In this document: piece by piece, positions 33,862 through 42,356 of the stretch
Layout of the letters: every line of letters starts with the position of its first letter
Position numbering within the stretch: position 1 is the first letter of the stretch
NCBI RefSeq assembly: GCF_003369445.1
Contig: NZ_QRCU01000017.1
Coordinates: 1 to 64,000 of the forward strand
DNA length: 64,000 nt
Direction of reading: 5' to 3'
Origin: Arthrobacter silvisoli
GTDB taxonomy: Bacteria > Actinomycetota > Actinomycetes > Actinomycetales > Micrococcaceae
Translations under genes and position numbers: made by a program
Notes under the pieces: generated by a model
Told to the model about the DNA's origin: nothing
Database searches by the model: none
Seen by the model: only the letters and a program-made list of their open reading frames with translations

Positions 33862-35265
33862 TCAGGCGGCCGCCAGCTCCCACACCTCTGCCGAGGCGCC
33901 GGCCGGGAGTTCCAGCCGCCACTCCTCGCCCGGCGCCGGGTAGGCACGCAGCGTCGTGGCGACGGCACCGCTGCGGTACACCTCCACGAGGGAAGCGTCG
34001 ATGAAGACCCGCAGTTCCTCGCCCGCGACCAGCGGTCCGGCGAACACGGTCTGCTCCCCGGACGAGCCGCCGAGCACCAGGCGAACCTCGCCGCCGGCAA
34101 AGCCGGAGGAAGCCGTGACCCGTGCCTCCGCCAAGGCCGGGAGTTCAACGCGTCCGACGGCGGCCTCCGCCAGCCGGGCGGCCCGGTAGCCGTCGATCTC
34201 TGGTGCCGGAGCCACAGCAAGTCCACCGTCCACCAGAGACAGCACACGCGGGTGCGTGAGCACCCCGGCCCAGCCGGCGGCGTCGATCTCGTCCTGGCTG
34301 CGGCCACGGCGGCCGTCCCGGCCCGGCCCTTCGTTGGCCCAGCCCCAGAGCAGCGCCCGCGGGGTTCCGTCCGGGGCGTCATCGAGCTGGGTGACCTGCG
34401 GGGCATAGAAGTCGCGGCCGAAGTCGGACGTGCCTGCGCTGCCCGGGGTGAACACGGGCAAGCCGGTCTCCGGGTCAGCGGCCATGGCGCCGATCAGGTG
34501 GCCGACGCCGAGGGCGTGCTCATGGTCGTCGTCCTTTTGCCAGAGGGAGAACATGGCCACCCAGGCAGTACCGCCTTCACTGTTTCCGGTGTCAGGTATG
34601 CGCAGCAACTGCGGGCATTCCCAGATTTCGGCCCGGTTCACGTCGTGGCCCGCGCCGGCCGCATTGTCCGTGGTGAGCCAGATGCCCTGGTACTCCCAGA
34701 CCTCCATGGCATCCACGCGGTAGAGCAGCAGGGCGGCGCGGCCGTCTGCCAGGCCCGCGCCCTGGATGGCGTAGCGCCGGCCCTCGAAGCGGAAGAGGAA
34801 CGGGTCACGCACTGCCGTGACCTGCGGGTCCTCCGGCATGGACACGGCCACGTGGCCGTTCTGGGTCCAGTCCACCAGGTCAGCCGAACCGCGGGCGATG
34901 ACCACCTGGGAGGCACCTTCACCGGAACGGACACCCGAGTACGCGGCAGTGGGCACGCCGTCGTCGTCCGTCACCACGCCCGTCCAGCAGCCGAAGTCGT
35001 CCGGCCCGCCGTCCTGCGGCCGCAGGGCCACCGGGTGCTCATCCCAGTGCAGCAGGTCCGCGGAGCTGACGTGGCCCCAGCAGATCCGGTGGTGCCGGGC
35101 GGAGTCCGGGTTGTACTGGAAGAAGACGTGGTAGCGGCCGTTGATGTAGCTGATGCCGTTGGGATCGTTGATCCAGCCCTGCGCCGGGCGCGGGTGCAGG
35201 TGCGGGAAGGCGGGGTCGGCGTGGCCTGCTGCGGTGACGGCCGTGGCCAGCTCCGTGTTGCTCAT
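33862..35265 (-). CDS. GH32 glycoside hydrolase (levanase/fructosidase/sucrose hydrolase)
   Basis: A 467-residue enzyme that cleaves beta-fructosyl bonds in sucrose, inulin-type or levan-type sugars. The three GH32 motifs are in order: GWINDPNGISY (aspartate nucleophile, about residue 31), AVRDPFLFRF (transition-state stabiliser), and AEIWECPQLL (acid/base glutamate). A C-terminal beta-sandwich follows. There is no signal peptide, so it probably hydrolyses oligosaccharides after import. It is the last gene of an operon with the CUT1 ABC transporter genes. The exact linkage preference is not evident. Confidence 0.93.
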   Translation of the reverse strand: MSNTELATAVTAAGHADPAFPHLHPRPAQGWINDPNGISYINGRYHVFFQYNPDSARHHRICWGHVSSADLLHWDEHPVALRPQDGGPDDFGCWTGVVTDDDGVPTAAYSGVRSGEGASQVVIARGSADLVDWTQNGHVAVSMPEDPQVTAVRDPFLFRFEGRRYAIQGAGLADGRAALLLYRVDAMEVWEYQGIWLTTDNAAGAGHDVNRAEIWECPQLLRIPDTGNSEGGTAWVAMFSLWQKDDDHEHALGVGHLIGAMAADPETGLPVFTPGSAGTSDFGRDFYAPQVTQLDDAPDGTPRALLWGWANEGPGRDGRRGRSQDEIDAAGWAGVLTHPRVLSLVDGGLAVAPAPEIDGYRAARLAEAAVGRVELPALAEARVTASSGFAGGEVRLVLGGSSGEQTVFAGPLVAGEELRVFIDASLVEVYRSGAVATTLRAYPAPGEEWRLELPAGASAEVWELAAA

Positions 35266-35297
35266 GGGAGGGTGTTTCCTTCGTTGAAAGAGTGGGT

Positions 35298-36167
35298 TTA
35301 CTTACCGGTGCCGGCGGTGAGGCCGTCCCGGAGGGCGCGCTGGCCGAACATGAAGACCACCAGGGCCGGGATCATGGAGAGCACCACGCCGGCCAGCACC
35401 ACGGAGATGCTTCCGGTGCCGAGGTTGCCCTGCAGTGAGACCAGGCCCAGCGGGAGCGTGAAGTTCTGCTCCGAGATGGTCATGATGAGCGGCCGGAAGA
35501 ACTCGTTCCAGTGGAAGTTGAATGCCAGGATGCCAACGATCGACAGGCCCGGCATCGCCAGCGGCGCATACACGGAACGGAAGGTCCGCCACGGGGAAGC
35601 GCCGTCGATCGCGGCGGCTTCCGCGAGGTCGGCCGGCAGCCCCATGAAGTACTGGCGCATCAGGAAGGTGCCGAACGCCGTCGGGATGGCCGGAAGGATC
35701 AGGGCCATCAGGGTGTCCGAAAGTCCCACCCCACGGATCAGCATGAACACGGGGACGATCGTGACCTGTGCGGGCACCATCATGGTGGCCAGCACCACGG
35801 AGAACAGGGCACCCCGGCCGCGGAACTTGAGGTTCGCGAAAGCGTAGCCGGCCAAGGCGGCAGTGATCATCTGCCCGACGGCGATCAGCCCGGTGACCAG
35901 GGCGCTGTTGATCACGAGTCCGATGATGTTCAGCTGCTTGAAGACCTGGCCGTAGGAAACGAAGTCCGGGTTCAGCGGCAGGAACGACGGCGGCAGCTGG
36001 AAGGATTCCGCCGGCGGGCGCAGGGAGGTGGACAGGGTCCACAGCACGGGTCCGAGGACCAGCACGGCGGCGAGGGAGAGGAGCACGATGCGGCCGGCGA
36101 CGGACCAGTCGCGCTTCCTGCGGTGGACAACCGGCGCGGCGGCGGGGCGCTTGATGGTGGTGGTCAT
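35298..36167 (-). CDS. Carbohydrate ABC transporter permease, MalG type
   Basis: A 289-residue inner-membrane subunit with about six helices. The ATPase-contact loop EAAAIDGASPWRTFRSVYAPLAMPG is the EAA motif. An N-terminal basic segment (HRRKRDW) precedes the first helix, and QYFMGLPADL is typical of the family. I used ATG 36167, eight bases after the stop of the MalF-type gene; the longer frame upstream is shadow sequence. No ATPase gene is in the operon, so a shared MsiK-like ATPase, as in other actinobacteria, must be encoded elsewhere. Confidence 0.92.
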   Translation of the reverse strand: MTTTIKRPAAAPVVHRRKRDWSVAGRIVLLSLAAVLVLGPVLWTLSTSLRPPAESFQLPPSFLPLNPDFVSYGQVFKQLNIIGLVINSALVTGLIAVGQMITAALAGYAFANLKFRGRGALFSVVLATMMVPAQVTIVPVFMLIRGVGLSDTLMALILPAIPTAFGTFLMRQYFMGLPADLAEAAAIDGASPWRTFRSVYAPLAMPGLSIVGILAFNFHWNEFFRPLIMTISEQNFTLPLGLVSLQGNLGTGSISVVLAGVVLSMIPALVVFMFGQRALRDGLTAGTGK

Positions 36168-36175
36168 GGCGGGCC

Positions 36176-37150
36176 TCACTGGTAGAAGACGAATCGTTTG
36201 CTGAGCCGGAACTGCGCGGCCGTGATGGCCATGATGATCAGGGTGAGGATCACGCCGATCGCCGAGGCCTGGCCGAATTCGAGCCGCTGGAAAGCGGACT
36301 CGAAGATCACCATCACGGCCGTGCGGGTGGAGTCGCCGGGGCCGCCGCGGGTGAGCACGAAGGGCTGGTCGAAGACCTGAAGCGCGTTGATGATCGCCAT
36401 CACGGAAGCCACCAGGGTGGTGGGGCTGAGCAGCGGCAGCGTCACGTGGACGTGCTTGCGCCAGCCGGTGGCGCCGTCCAGCGAGGCGGCTTCGTAGGTT
36501 TCCACCGGGATGGACGCCAGGCCGCCGATGAACAGCAGGAACGAGAAGCCGAAGTTCTGCCACACGTACACCAGGATCACGACGGCGGCCGAACCGCCAG
36601 GCGTCGTCAGCCAGGGAACCGCGGGGATGCCCACGAGGGACAACAGCCAGTTGACTACGCCGAACTGTTCGTTGAAGAGGTACCGCATGAAAATCGACAC
36701 CGAGGCGGCGGAGAGGATCAGCGGGAAGAAGAAGGCGCTGCGGAAGAAGACCCGCAGCCACGCCGGAAGCTTCTCCTGGACCATGATGGCCAGCGCGAGG
36801 GCAAGGCCAAGCTGCAGGGCCACGGCCACCACGACGAACAGGATGGTGTTCAGGAAGGACACCCGGACCGTGGGGTCCTGGACCACTTCGGCGAAGTTGT
36901 CGAAGCCCACGAAGCTCGGCGCCGAGATGATGTCCCAACGGAAGAAGGCCAGGGCCACGGAGGCGATGATGGGCAGCACGGTGAAGATGCCCATGCCCAC
37001 GATGGTCGGGGCCAGGAAGACCCAGGGCAGCCAAGGCTGGCGTTCGCGGCCGGAGCGGCGTGCCTTGCCGGGCAGGCCGGCGCTGGTGCCGTGCCCTGTC
37101 CTTCCCCCAAGTGCTTTGCTGCGCACGCGCGTATCGCTTGCGGTGCTCAT
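36176..37150 (-). CDS. Carbohydrate ABC transporter permease, MalF type
   Basis: A 324-residue partner permease of about six helices. The N-terminal 38 residues are basic and soluble (SGRERQPWLP). The EAA loop reads YEAASLDGATGWRKHVHVTLPLLSP. The ATG overlaps the stop of the binding-protein gene by four bases, and the AGGAGG ribosome binding site is embedded in the end of that gene. With the MalG-type subunit it forms the membrane channel for the imported fructoside. Confidence 0.93.
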   Translation of the reverse strand: MSTASDTRVRSKALGGRTGHGTSAGLPGKARRSGRERQPWLPWVFLAPTIVGMGIFTVLPIIASVALAFFRWDIISAPSFVGFDNFAEVVQDPTVRVSFLNTILFVVVAVALQLGLALALAIMVQEKLPAWLRVFFRSAFFFPLILSAASVSIFMRYLFNEQFGVVNWLLSLVGIPAVPWLTTPGGSAAVVILVYVWQNFGFSFLLFIGGLASIPVETYEAASLDGATGWRKHVHVTLPLLSPTTLVASVMAIINALQVFDQPFVLTRGGPGDSTRTAVMVIFESAFQRLEFGQASAIGVILTLIIMAITAAQFRLSKRFVFYQ

Positions 37151-38565
37151 GGCTGCCTCCTCAAGGCAAATTCGAGGTCCCTCTGGAGCGAGTCGAGCGC
37201 CGACTTCAGCTGGCGTTCGTCACCGCTGACGGCCAGGGACACGTTTTTCATCAGGGCCGTCTCGACGGCGGCCTGCTGGGGCGGGGCGGGAATGGGACCG
37301 GTGCTGGGGAAACGGTCGAGGGTGTCATAGAACACCTTCCAGTGCCGCGGGCCCTTGCCCGCGTACAGCTGCTCGTTGACCATGGAGCGCCGGGCCGGGG
37401 TGGTGTTCGGCGTGGGGAAGACGATCTTCATGGCTTCGAGGCTGGAGCTGAACTTCACCCATTCCCAGGCGGCGTCCTTGTCCTTGGCGGTCTTCATGAT
37501 CGCGTAGCCGGCGGTGCCGAACTGGTGCCGCTGGGTGCGCCACTTCGGGAAGAACTGGACATCGTAGTCGTCCTGCTTCATGCCGGCCTCGCTCAGGCCC
37601 TGCACCCAGTAGCCGCCGGCCGGGGTGGTGCCGATCCGGTTGGAGGCGAAGAGGCCCACCAGGGAGTTGCCGCCGCCTTCTTCCGGGCGGACCCCCAGCC
37701 CGTCCTTGACCAGGCCGCGGAGGAAGTCGAAGGACTCGAAGACCTTCGGATCGTTGGCGTTGGGTTCGAGCCACTGGTAGCCACCCGAGCGCATGCCGCG
37801 GGTGGGGTCGTTGGCGTAGAAGCTGTCCCACAGCCACCGGCCGCCCGTGGACTTGGTTTCCTTGAGGAAGCTGGTGTCGTTGGCGTAGAGCCACGGCACC
37901 ACGCCGCCGAAGAGCCGGTTGGTCCAGTAATACGGGGTGAAGTCCGAGGGCCGGGCCTTGCGCATGGCGGCCAGGGTGCTGCGGAAGTCCAGGTGGTTCC
38001 AGTCGTCCGCCGGCCGCTCCAGGCCTGCCTGCTGCAGGGCCTTGGTGTTGTAGTACATGTTGGCGGCGTTCCAGTCGATGGGGAGCTGGAACAGGCTGCC
38101 CTTGTACATGAAGGCTTCCACCAGGCTGGGGTGGACGTCCGCGAAGTATTCCTTCATATGTGCTGCATCCCGGCGCAGGTACTCGTCCAGCGGGTGGGCC
38201 AGCTTCTCGGCAAACAGCTGGGCGCCTTCCGTGGCCACGTACACCACGTCCGGCGGTGTCCCGGCAGCCACCATCGTGAGGATCTTGGTGAAGAAATCCT
38301 TCCAGTCCACGGCCTGGATGGCCTGGACCTTCACCTTGATGTCCGGGTGGACCTTGGCGAATGCGTCGACCACTTTCTGGCGGGCAGCGGCGTCCGCGGC
38401 GGTACCCAAGATGGCGATGCTGAGGCTGTTGTCGCCGCGGCCCGGGATGTCCATTCCGGTCAGCCGCGGCCACGACGCCACGGTTGTCCCGACGATTCCC
38501 GCACCCAAGGCGCCAAGGGCAGTCCTGCGTGAGATTTCACGCAGCTTCCCGTTGCTTCCTGGCAT
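37147..38565 (-). CDS. Sugar ABC transporter substrate-binding protein (family 1), Tat-like signal
   Basis: A 472-residue extracellular binding protein for the CUT1 importer. The N-terminus ISRRTALGALGAGIVGTTVAS is a twin-arginine-like signal; no lipobox cysteine is seen, so it is released or held by the uncleaved helix. The body has KVVDAFAKVHPDIKVKVQAI, GTPPDVVYVATEGAQLFAEK and QLPIDWNAANMYYNTKAL, typical of family-1 sugar binders. Two operators overlap the promoter region just upstream. The GH32 gene in the same operon points to a fructose-containing oligosaccharide as the ligand. Confidence 0.9.
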   Translation of the reverse strand: MPGSNGKLREISRRTALGALGAGIVGTTVASWPRLTGMDIPGRGDNSLSIAILGTAADAAARQKVVDAFAKVHPDIKVKVQAIQAVDWKDFFTKILTMVAAGTPPDVVYVATEGAQLFAEKLAHPLDEYLRRDAAHMKEYFADVHPSLVEAFMYKGSLFQLPIDWNAANMYYNTKALQQAGLERPADDWNHLDFRSTLAAMRKARPSDFTPYYWTNRLFGGVVPWLYANDTSFLKETKSTGGRWLWDSFYANDPTRGMRSGGYQWLEPNANDPKVFESFDFLRGLVKDGLGVRPEEGGGNSLVGLFASNRIGTTPAGGYWVQGLSEAGMKQDDYDVQFFPKWRTQRHQFGTAGYAIMKTAKDKDAAWEWVKFSSSLEAMKIVFPTPNTTPARRSMVNEQLYAGKGPRHWKVFYDTLDRFPSTGPIPAPPQQAAVETALMKNVSLAVSGDERQLKSALDSLQRDLEFALRRQP

Positions 38566-38577
38566 GTCTTTTTCCTT

Positions 38578-38593
38578 CCTAACACGTGTTAGG
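38578..38593. promoter_or_regulatory. Operator 1 of the fructoside operon
   Basis: CCTAACACGTGTTAGG is a perfect 16-base palindrome with a central CG, 13-28 bases before the binding-protein start. It is the best copy of the motif shared with 38610 and 32462. Confidence 0.85.
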
Positions 38594-38609
38594 AACTCTA
38601 AATCCTCGA

Positions 38610-38625
38610 CCTAACACGTGTCAAG
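38610..38625. promoter_or_regulatory. Operator 2 of the fructoside operon
   Basis: CCTAACACGTGTCAAG is an imperfect copy of operator 1. Its centre is 32 bases away, about three helical turns, so two repressor dimers could bind the same DNA face. Confidence 0.8.
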
Positions 38626-38720
38626 GGTCACACGCTGATTACCGCTTCCTCACCGGCGCCCAGCTTTCGCCCAGGGAATCCGATGTGTCCTGCCGGGCCC
38701 GGTGTGGCACCCTGAAAGGG

Positions 38721-39731
38721 ATGATGTTTCGAAGGGACAGCAGCCTCCGGCACGCTCAGCGGGAAGCCGGCGGACAGGGGGACACCGACGTGCGGCGGGA
38801 AAGCAGCCGGCCGCCTGAAGGCGGCGGAAACGGCGGCGGGATCGGCCGCGGACGCCCGGCTGCCAAGGGCAGCGGGGTGCTCTTCGCCGCCGCCACCTTG
38901 GCCTGCGCCGCCGGACTCGCGGCGAGCTACTACTTCTTCGTCCAGACGACCACCGGCCAGTACATCGACGAATCCGCCCTTGTCGAAGCCGGGGAACTCC
39001 ACGGACCCGCAGGCAGGGCCACCACGCGCTTCCTGGACGTGTTGCCGGGCATCTCGCTGGCGATCGCCGCCGTCGTGGTCCTGTTCGTCACCCTGGCCAG
39101 GCGGCGCTGGAAGGCGGCCGGAATCGCCGTGGCGGCCTGCGCCGTCGCGAACCTCGCCACCCAGCTGCTCAAGGATTCATTCCCGGACCGGCCGTTCACG
39201 GGAGTCCAGACCCTCGAGCTGAACTCCCTGCCCTCCGGGCACACCACGCTGGCGGCCTCCGCCGCAGCCGCCGTGTTCCTGGTGGTATCGCCGCGCTGGC
39301 GACCGCTGGCGGGCTTCCTCGGCGGCACCTTCGCCGTGGCCGCCGGAGTCTCCACCCTGGTCAACCAGTGGCACCGGCCGGCCGACGTCGTCGCGGCCTT
39401 CCTGGTGACCGGCGCCGTGATGCTGCCGGCCGGCTGGCTGGTGATGCGCACCGGCAACCGCTGGAACGTGTGGGGAGGGCACGCCGAGCACTGGGCGTCC
39501 TCCCGGCTCTGGCTGGCGCTTTCGGTGCTGGCCGGGGTGCTGTCGGCGGGTGTCGCCGTCTACTCCCTGGCCAGGATCGCGCCCTACGGCCTGGGCATTC
39601 CCGGCTTGGCGCAGGAGGAAAGCACCACCAACTACTTCTGGGCCGGCGTCTCGCTGATCGTGGTCACGGGGTACCTGGGGACCGTGGCCGCCACCTGGCT
39701 GTTCGGCCAGGCCGCACGCCAGCGTTCCTGA
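38721..39731 (+). CDS. PAP2-family membrane phosphatase
   Basis: A 336-residue protein that should remove phosphate from a lipid or other phosphoester at the membrane. The three PAP2 motifs are present: KDSFPDRPF, SLPSGHTT and, in the third, NQWHRPADVVAAF with histidine and aspartate; the third lacks the usual first SR pair (STLVN). The first 48 residues are a Gly/Arg-rich soluble tail, followed by a helix at AAATLACAAGLAASYYFF and about five more. GAAAGGG sits directly before the ATGs at 38721 and 38724; either may be used. Confidence 0.82.
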   Translation: MMFRRDSSLRHAQREAGGQGDTDVRRESSRPPEGGGNGGGIGRGRPAAKGSGVLFAAATLACAAGLAASYYFFVQTTTGQYIDESALVEAGELHGPAGRATTRFLDVLPGISLAIAAVVVLFVTLARRRWKAAGIAVAACAVANLATQLLKDSFPDRPFTGVQTLELNSLPSGHTTLAASAAAAVFLVVSPRWRPLAGFLGGTFAVAAGVSTLVNQWHRPADVVAAFLVTGAVMLPAGWLVMRTGNRWNVWGGHAEHWASSRLWLALSVLAGVLSAGVAVYSLARIAPYGLGIPGLAQEESTTNYFWAGVSLIVVTGYLGTVAATWLFGQAARQRS

Positions 39732-39765
39732 CGCCCGCCCCGCGCACCCAACCCCGGCCCCGCGC

Positions 39766-39902
39766 ACATGTCCACCCTGCGGCGCCAACAACGCACATAT
39801 TCCTGTTATGTCCACTGGCCGCGGCCAAGGGTGGACATGTCCCTGGCGCTGCCAGGCCTGAAACCTGCGCCGGGTCTGAATTCGGGCTCCCAGGCCTGAA
39901 AA
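39766..39902. repeat. Intergenic repeat cluster between convergent genes
   Basis: ACATGTCCACCCT (39766-39778) pairs with AGGGTGGACATGT (39828-39840), and a third degenerate copy of the arm (TATGTCCACT) lies between at about 39808-39817. Next to it, CCAGGCCTGAAA occurs as a direct repeat at 39852-39863 and 39890-39901. The first part may form a bidirectional terminator for the PAP2 and MFS genes. Confidence 0.65.
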
Positions 39903-39922
39903 CGGCGCCCGCCCGGGGGCCC

Positions 39923-41152
39923 CTAGTAGTTCCGGCGGTGCTTCAGTTTCGGAAGGGCGACGGCGAACACTGCCGCAGCGGCCAGGCCGAGCACCCCGCA
40001 CGACCAGATCCCGGCGGCCAGGGACACCGCCGCCGTCATCGCGGACAGAAGCAGGGGCCCGCCGGTACTGCCGGCGTCGGCGATGAACCGCCACAGGCCC
40101 AGGAACTGGCCGCGGCCGCGGTCCGGCGAGAAGTCGGCACCCAGGGTCATGACCAGCCCGGAGCTGATGCCGTTGCCGAAGCCGATCAGCATGGCTGCAA
40201 GGCCCAGGCCCACGAATCCGCCGGACAACGGAATCAGGAACAGCGAAATACCCATGATCAGGGTGGACGGCAGAGCTACCCAGAGGCGCCCCTTGCGGTC
40301 CATAAGCTTTCCGGCCGGGTAGAAGACCAGCATGTCGATGGCGCCGGACACGCCGTAGATCAGCGAGGCGTGGGTGGCGTCAAGGCCCAGGTGGTCCGCC
40401 CAGAGGGGAATCACCACCTGCCGTGAGGCACGCAGCGCGGCCAGCAGCAGCACACCGGTGCCGACGGCGAACAGCACCAGTGCGTGCGCGGACGCGACGT
40501 TCCGCAGCGTGGGTTCCGGTCCCTTCGCACCCTTCCTGGCGCCGCCTGAGGCTCCGGAGGCGTGAACGAGGTCCGGGATGGTGAGGGAGAGGACCGCTGC
40601 GGCAGCCATGGCCACGGCGCCCACCCAGTAGGCGCCGGCGATGCCGAGGAACTGCATGGCTGCGGCACCCACAAAGGGGCCGATGAACACACCGATCCGT
40701 GTGCTGCCGCCCAGGGTGGAGAGCGCGCGGGCCCGGAATTCCACCGGCACGGCTTCGGTGAGGTACTTCTGCCGGGCAAGGTTGAAGACACTCGTGGCCA
40801 TTCCCGCGATCGTCATCGCCACGGCCAGCAACCACAGGCCCTGCCGCAGCTGCGGGGCGAGCGCGGCCGCTACCAGGGCCAGGGCACCAAGGGCGCCTGC
40901 GCCGGTGATGGCCCAGCGCTCCCCGAAGCGGATGGTGATGAGCGACGCCGGGATGTTGAAGAGCCAGGACCCCACGCCGATGAGGGTGACCAGCAGGGCC
41001 GACAGCGCCGCGGAGGCGCCCAGGTCCCGGGCGGACAGGGCAACCACCGGCAGTACGGCGCCTTCGCCGAGGCAGAACAGCACCGTTGGCCCGAAGGCGG
41101 GGAGTGCGATGCTGCGGAGCGAAAACGTCGTGGAGGTTTTGGTGGTGCTCAT
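39923..41152 (-). CDS. MFS transporter
   Basis: A 409-residue membrane protein with 12 predicted helices. It has FGPTVLFCLGEGAVLPVVAL in helix 1, IRFGERWAITGAG in the loop between helices 2 and 3, and the later GKLMDRKGRLWVALPST, a second copy of the MFS loop motif. The pattern is that of drug/sugar efflux members of the family; no substrate can be named. I used ATG 41152, directly after GGAGGGG; a longer start at 41185 is possible. It is last in a minus-strand run after the diguanylate cyclase gene (41-base gap). Confidence 0.85.
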   Translation of the reverse strand: MSTTKTSTTFSLRSIALPAFGPTVLFCLGEGAVLPVVALSARDLGASAALSALLVTLIGVGSWLFNIPASLITIRFGERWAITGAGALGALALVAAALAPQLRQGLWLLAVAMTIAGMATSVFNLARQKYLTEAVPVEFRARALSTLGGSTRIGVFIGPFVGAAAMQFLGIAGAYWVGAVAMAAAAVLSLTIPDLVHASGASGGARKGAKGPEPTLRNVASAHALVLFAVGTGVLLLAALRASRQVVIPLWADHLGLDATHASLIYGVSGAIDMLVFYPAGKLMDRKGRLWVALPSTLIMGISLFLIPLSGGFVGLGLAAMLIGFGNGISSGLVMTLGADFSPDRGRGQFLGLWRFIADAGSTGGPLLLSAMTAAVSLAAGIWSCGVLGLAAAAVFAVALPKLKHRRNY

Positions 41153-41193
41153 CCCCTCCATCCTAGGACGGCCGGCATGCCGCACCCGGGGCT

Positions 41194-42336
41194 CTAGCCT
41201 GGCTGGCCCGCGCAGACCACGCGGTCCCTGCCCAGTGCCTTGGCCTCGTAGAGCGCCGCGTCGGCCGCCGAGATCATGCCGGGCAGGTCCGCGTCGGCGC
41301 TGGTGCCGAGGGCGACGCCGTAGCTCACGGTAGGCAGCACGAGTTCGGCATTCGTGTCCGTGAGCCTGCGGCTGATTGCGGCGGCGATGGTCTTCGCGCT
41401 CTCAAGGTTGGCGCCGGGCAGGAGGATGACGAACTCCTCGCCGCCGTACCGCGCCACGAGGTCCGTCGAACGGACCGAGGCCAGGCACGCCGAGGCAAAG
41501 GCCTTGATGGCGGCGTCGCCCGCGGTGTGGCCGTGGACGTCGTTGAGGGTCTTGAAATGGTCAAGGTCCGCCAGGATCAAGGCCGCCACGGACCCTTTGG
41601 ACTTGAGGCGCTGGATCTCCTCGGCGGCGAGTTCCATGAACGCCAAACGGTTCAGGAGGCCCGTAAGGCCGTCCCGGGTGGCGCGTTCGCTGAGCCCGTT
41701 GATGAGTTGTTCGTTGCTCAGGGCCGTCATGCTGTAGGAGACGGAGACCAGCAGGACCAAGGTGATCAGGCTGGTCATGGCGGGGCTGAAGTACGTCCGG
41801 AAGACAGGCCCGAGCGGTCCGTCCACAAAGTACACCACCCAGCGGCAGCAGTAGTAGGCGGCCATGAACCCGGCGGCTACGGCGATCGTCCTGTGGACCT
41901 GGGACGCCCCGGGCTTGAGCAGCCACAGCTCGCGCGACGCCAGGGCAATGCCCACCGTCATCATGCCGAGGTAGGCCAGCCCGCCGGCGGAAGAGTTCGA
42001 CGCCGGGCCGTCCAGCAAGGATGCCACGGCCGTGAACGCGGGCCCGGCGGCGAACTGCCAGCGGGGAGTGCGCAGCAGCCGCAGCGAACGGGATCCGGCC
42101 CACACGCTGAAGGCCCCGGTCACCAGCAACACGTTCCCGGCGGGGTTGGCCCAGGCCTGGTGCGGCGTGCCGTTCAGCAACAGGGCCAGGTTGCCCGTGA
42201 AGAAGAACAGGAGCGCCACCGACCACCAGCCGCTGTAGCGGGAGCGCGTGCGGCGGAACGACGAATAGAACAACAGGAACAAGGTGAGGGTGACCACGCC
42301 AAGGGACACCCTGAGGGTCACGGTATCGAGCACCAT
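41194..42336 (-). CDS. Membrane-bound diguanylate cyclase (GGDEF)
   Basis: Makes the second messenger c-di-GMP from two GTP. The 380-residue protein has six or seven N-terminal helices forming an unclassified sensor, then a GGDEF domain starting at RDGLTGLLNRLAF. The active-site loop is GGEEF, a functional variant, and the upstream RSTD five residues before it is the RxxD inhibitory site, so product feedback is expected. ADLDHFKTLND gives the metal aspartates. I chose ATG 42336, 20 bases after the ParA/MinD-like gene; the larger open frame upstream belongs to that gene in another frame. Confidence 0.92.
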   Translation of the reverse strand: MVLDTVTLRVSLGVVTLTLFLLFYSSFRRTRSRYSGWWSVALLFFFTGNLALLLNGTPHQAWANPAGNVLLVTGAFSVWAGSRSLRLLRTPRWQFAAGPAFTAVASLLDGPASNSSAGGLAYLGMMTVGIALASRELWLLKPGASQVHRTIAVAAGFMAAYYCCRWVVYFVDGPLGPVFRTYFSPAMTSLITLVLLVSVSYSMTALSNEQLINGLSERATRDGLTGLLNRLAFMELAAEEIQRLKSKGSVAALILADLDHFKTLNDVHGHTAGDAAIKAFASACLASVRSTDLVARYGGEEFVILLPGANLESAKTIAAAISRRLTDTNAELVLPTVSYGVALGTSADADLPGMISAADAALYEAKALGRDRVVCAGQPG

Positions 42337-42356
42337 TTCTTGCCTGTCATCGTCTG

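Noticed and set aside
36168..37034. Extension of the MalG-type permease frame into the MalF-type gene
   Set aside because: The added part is shadow sequence of the MalF-type permease; ATG 36167 gives the usual length.
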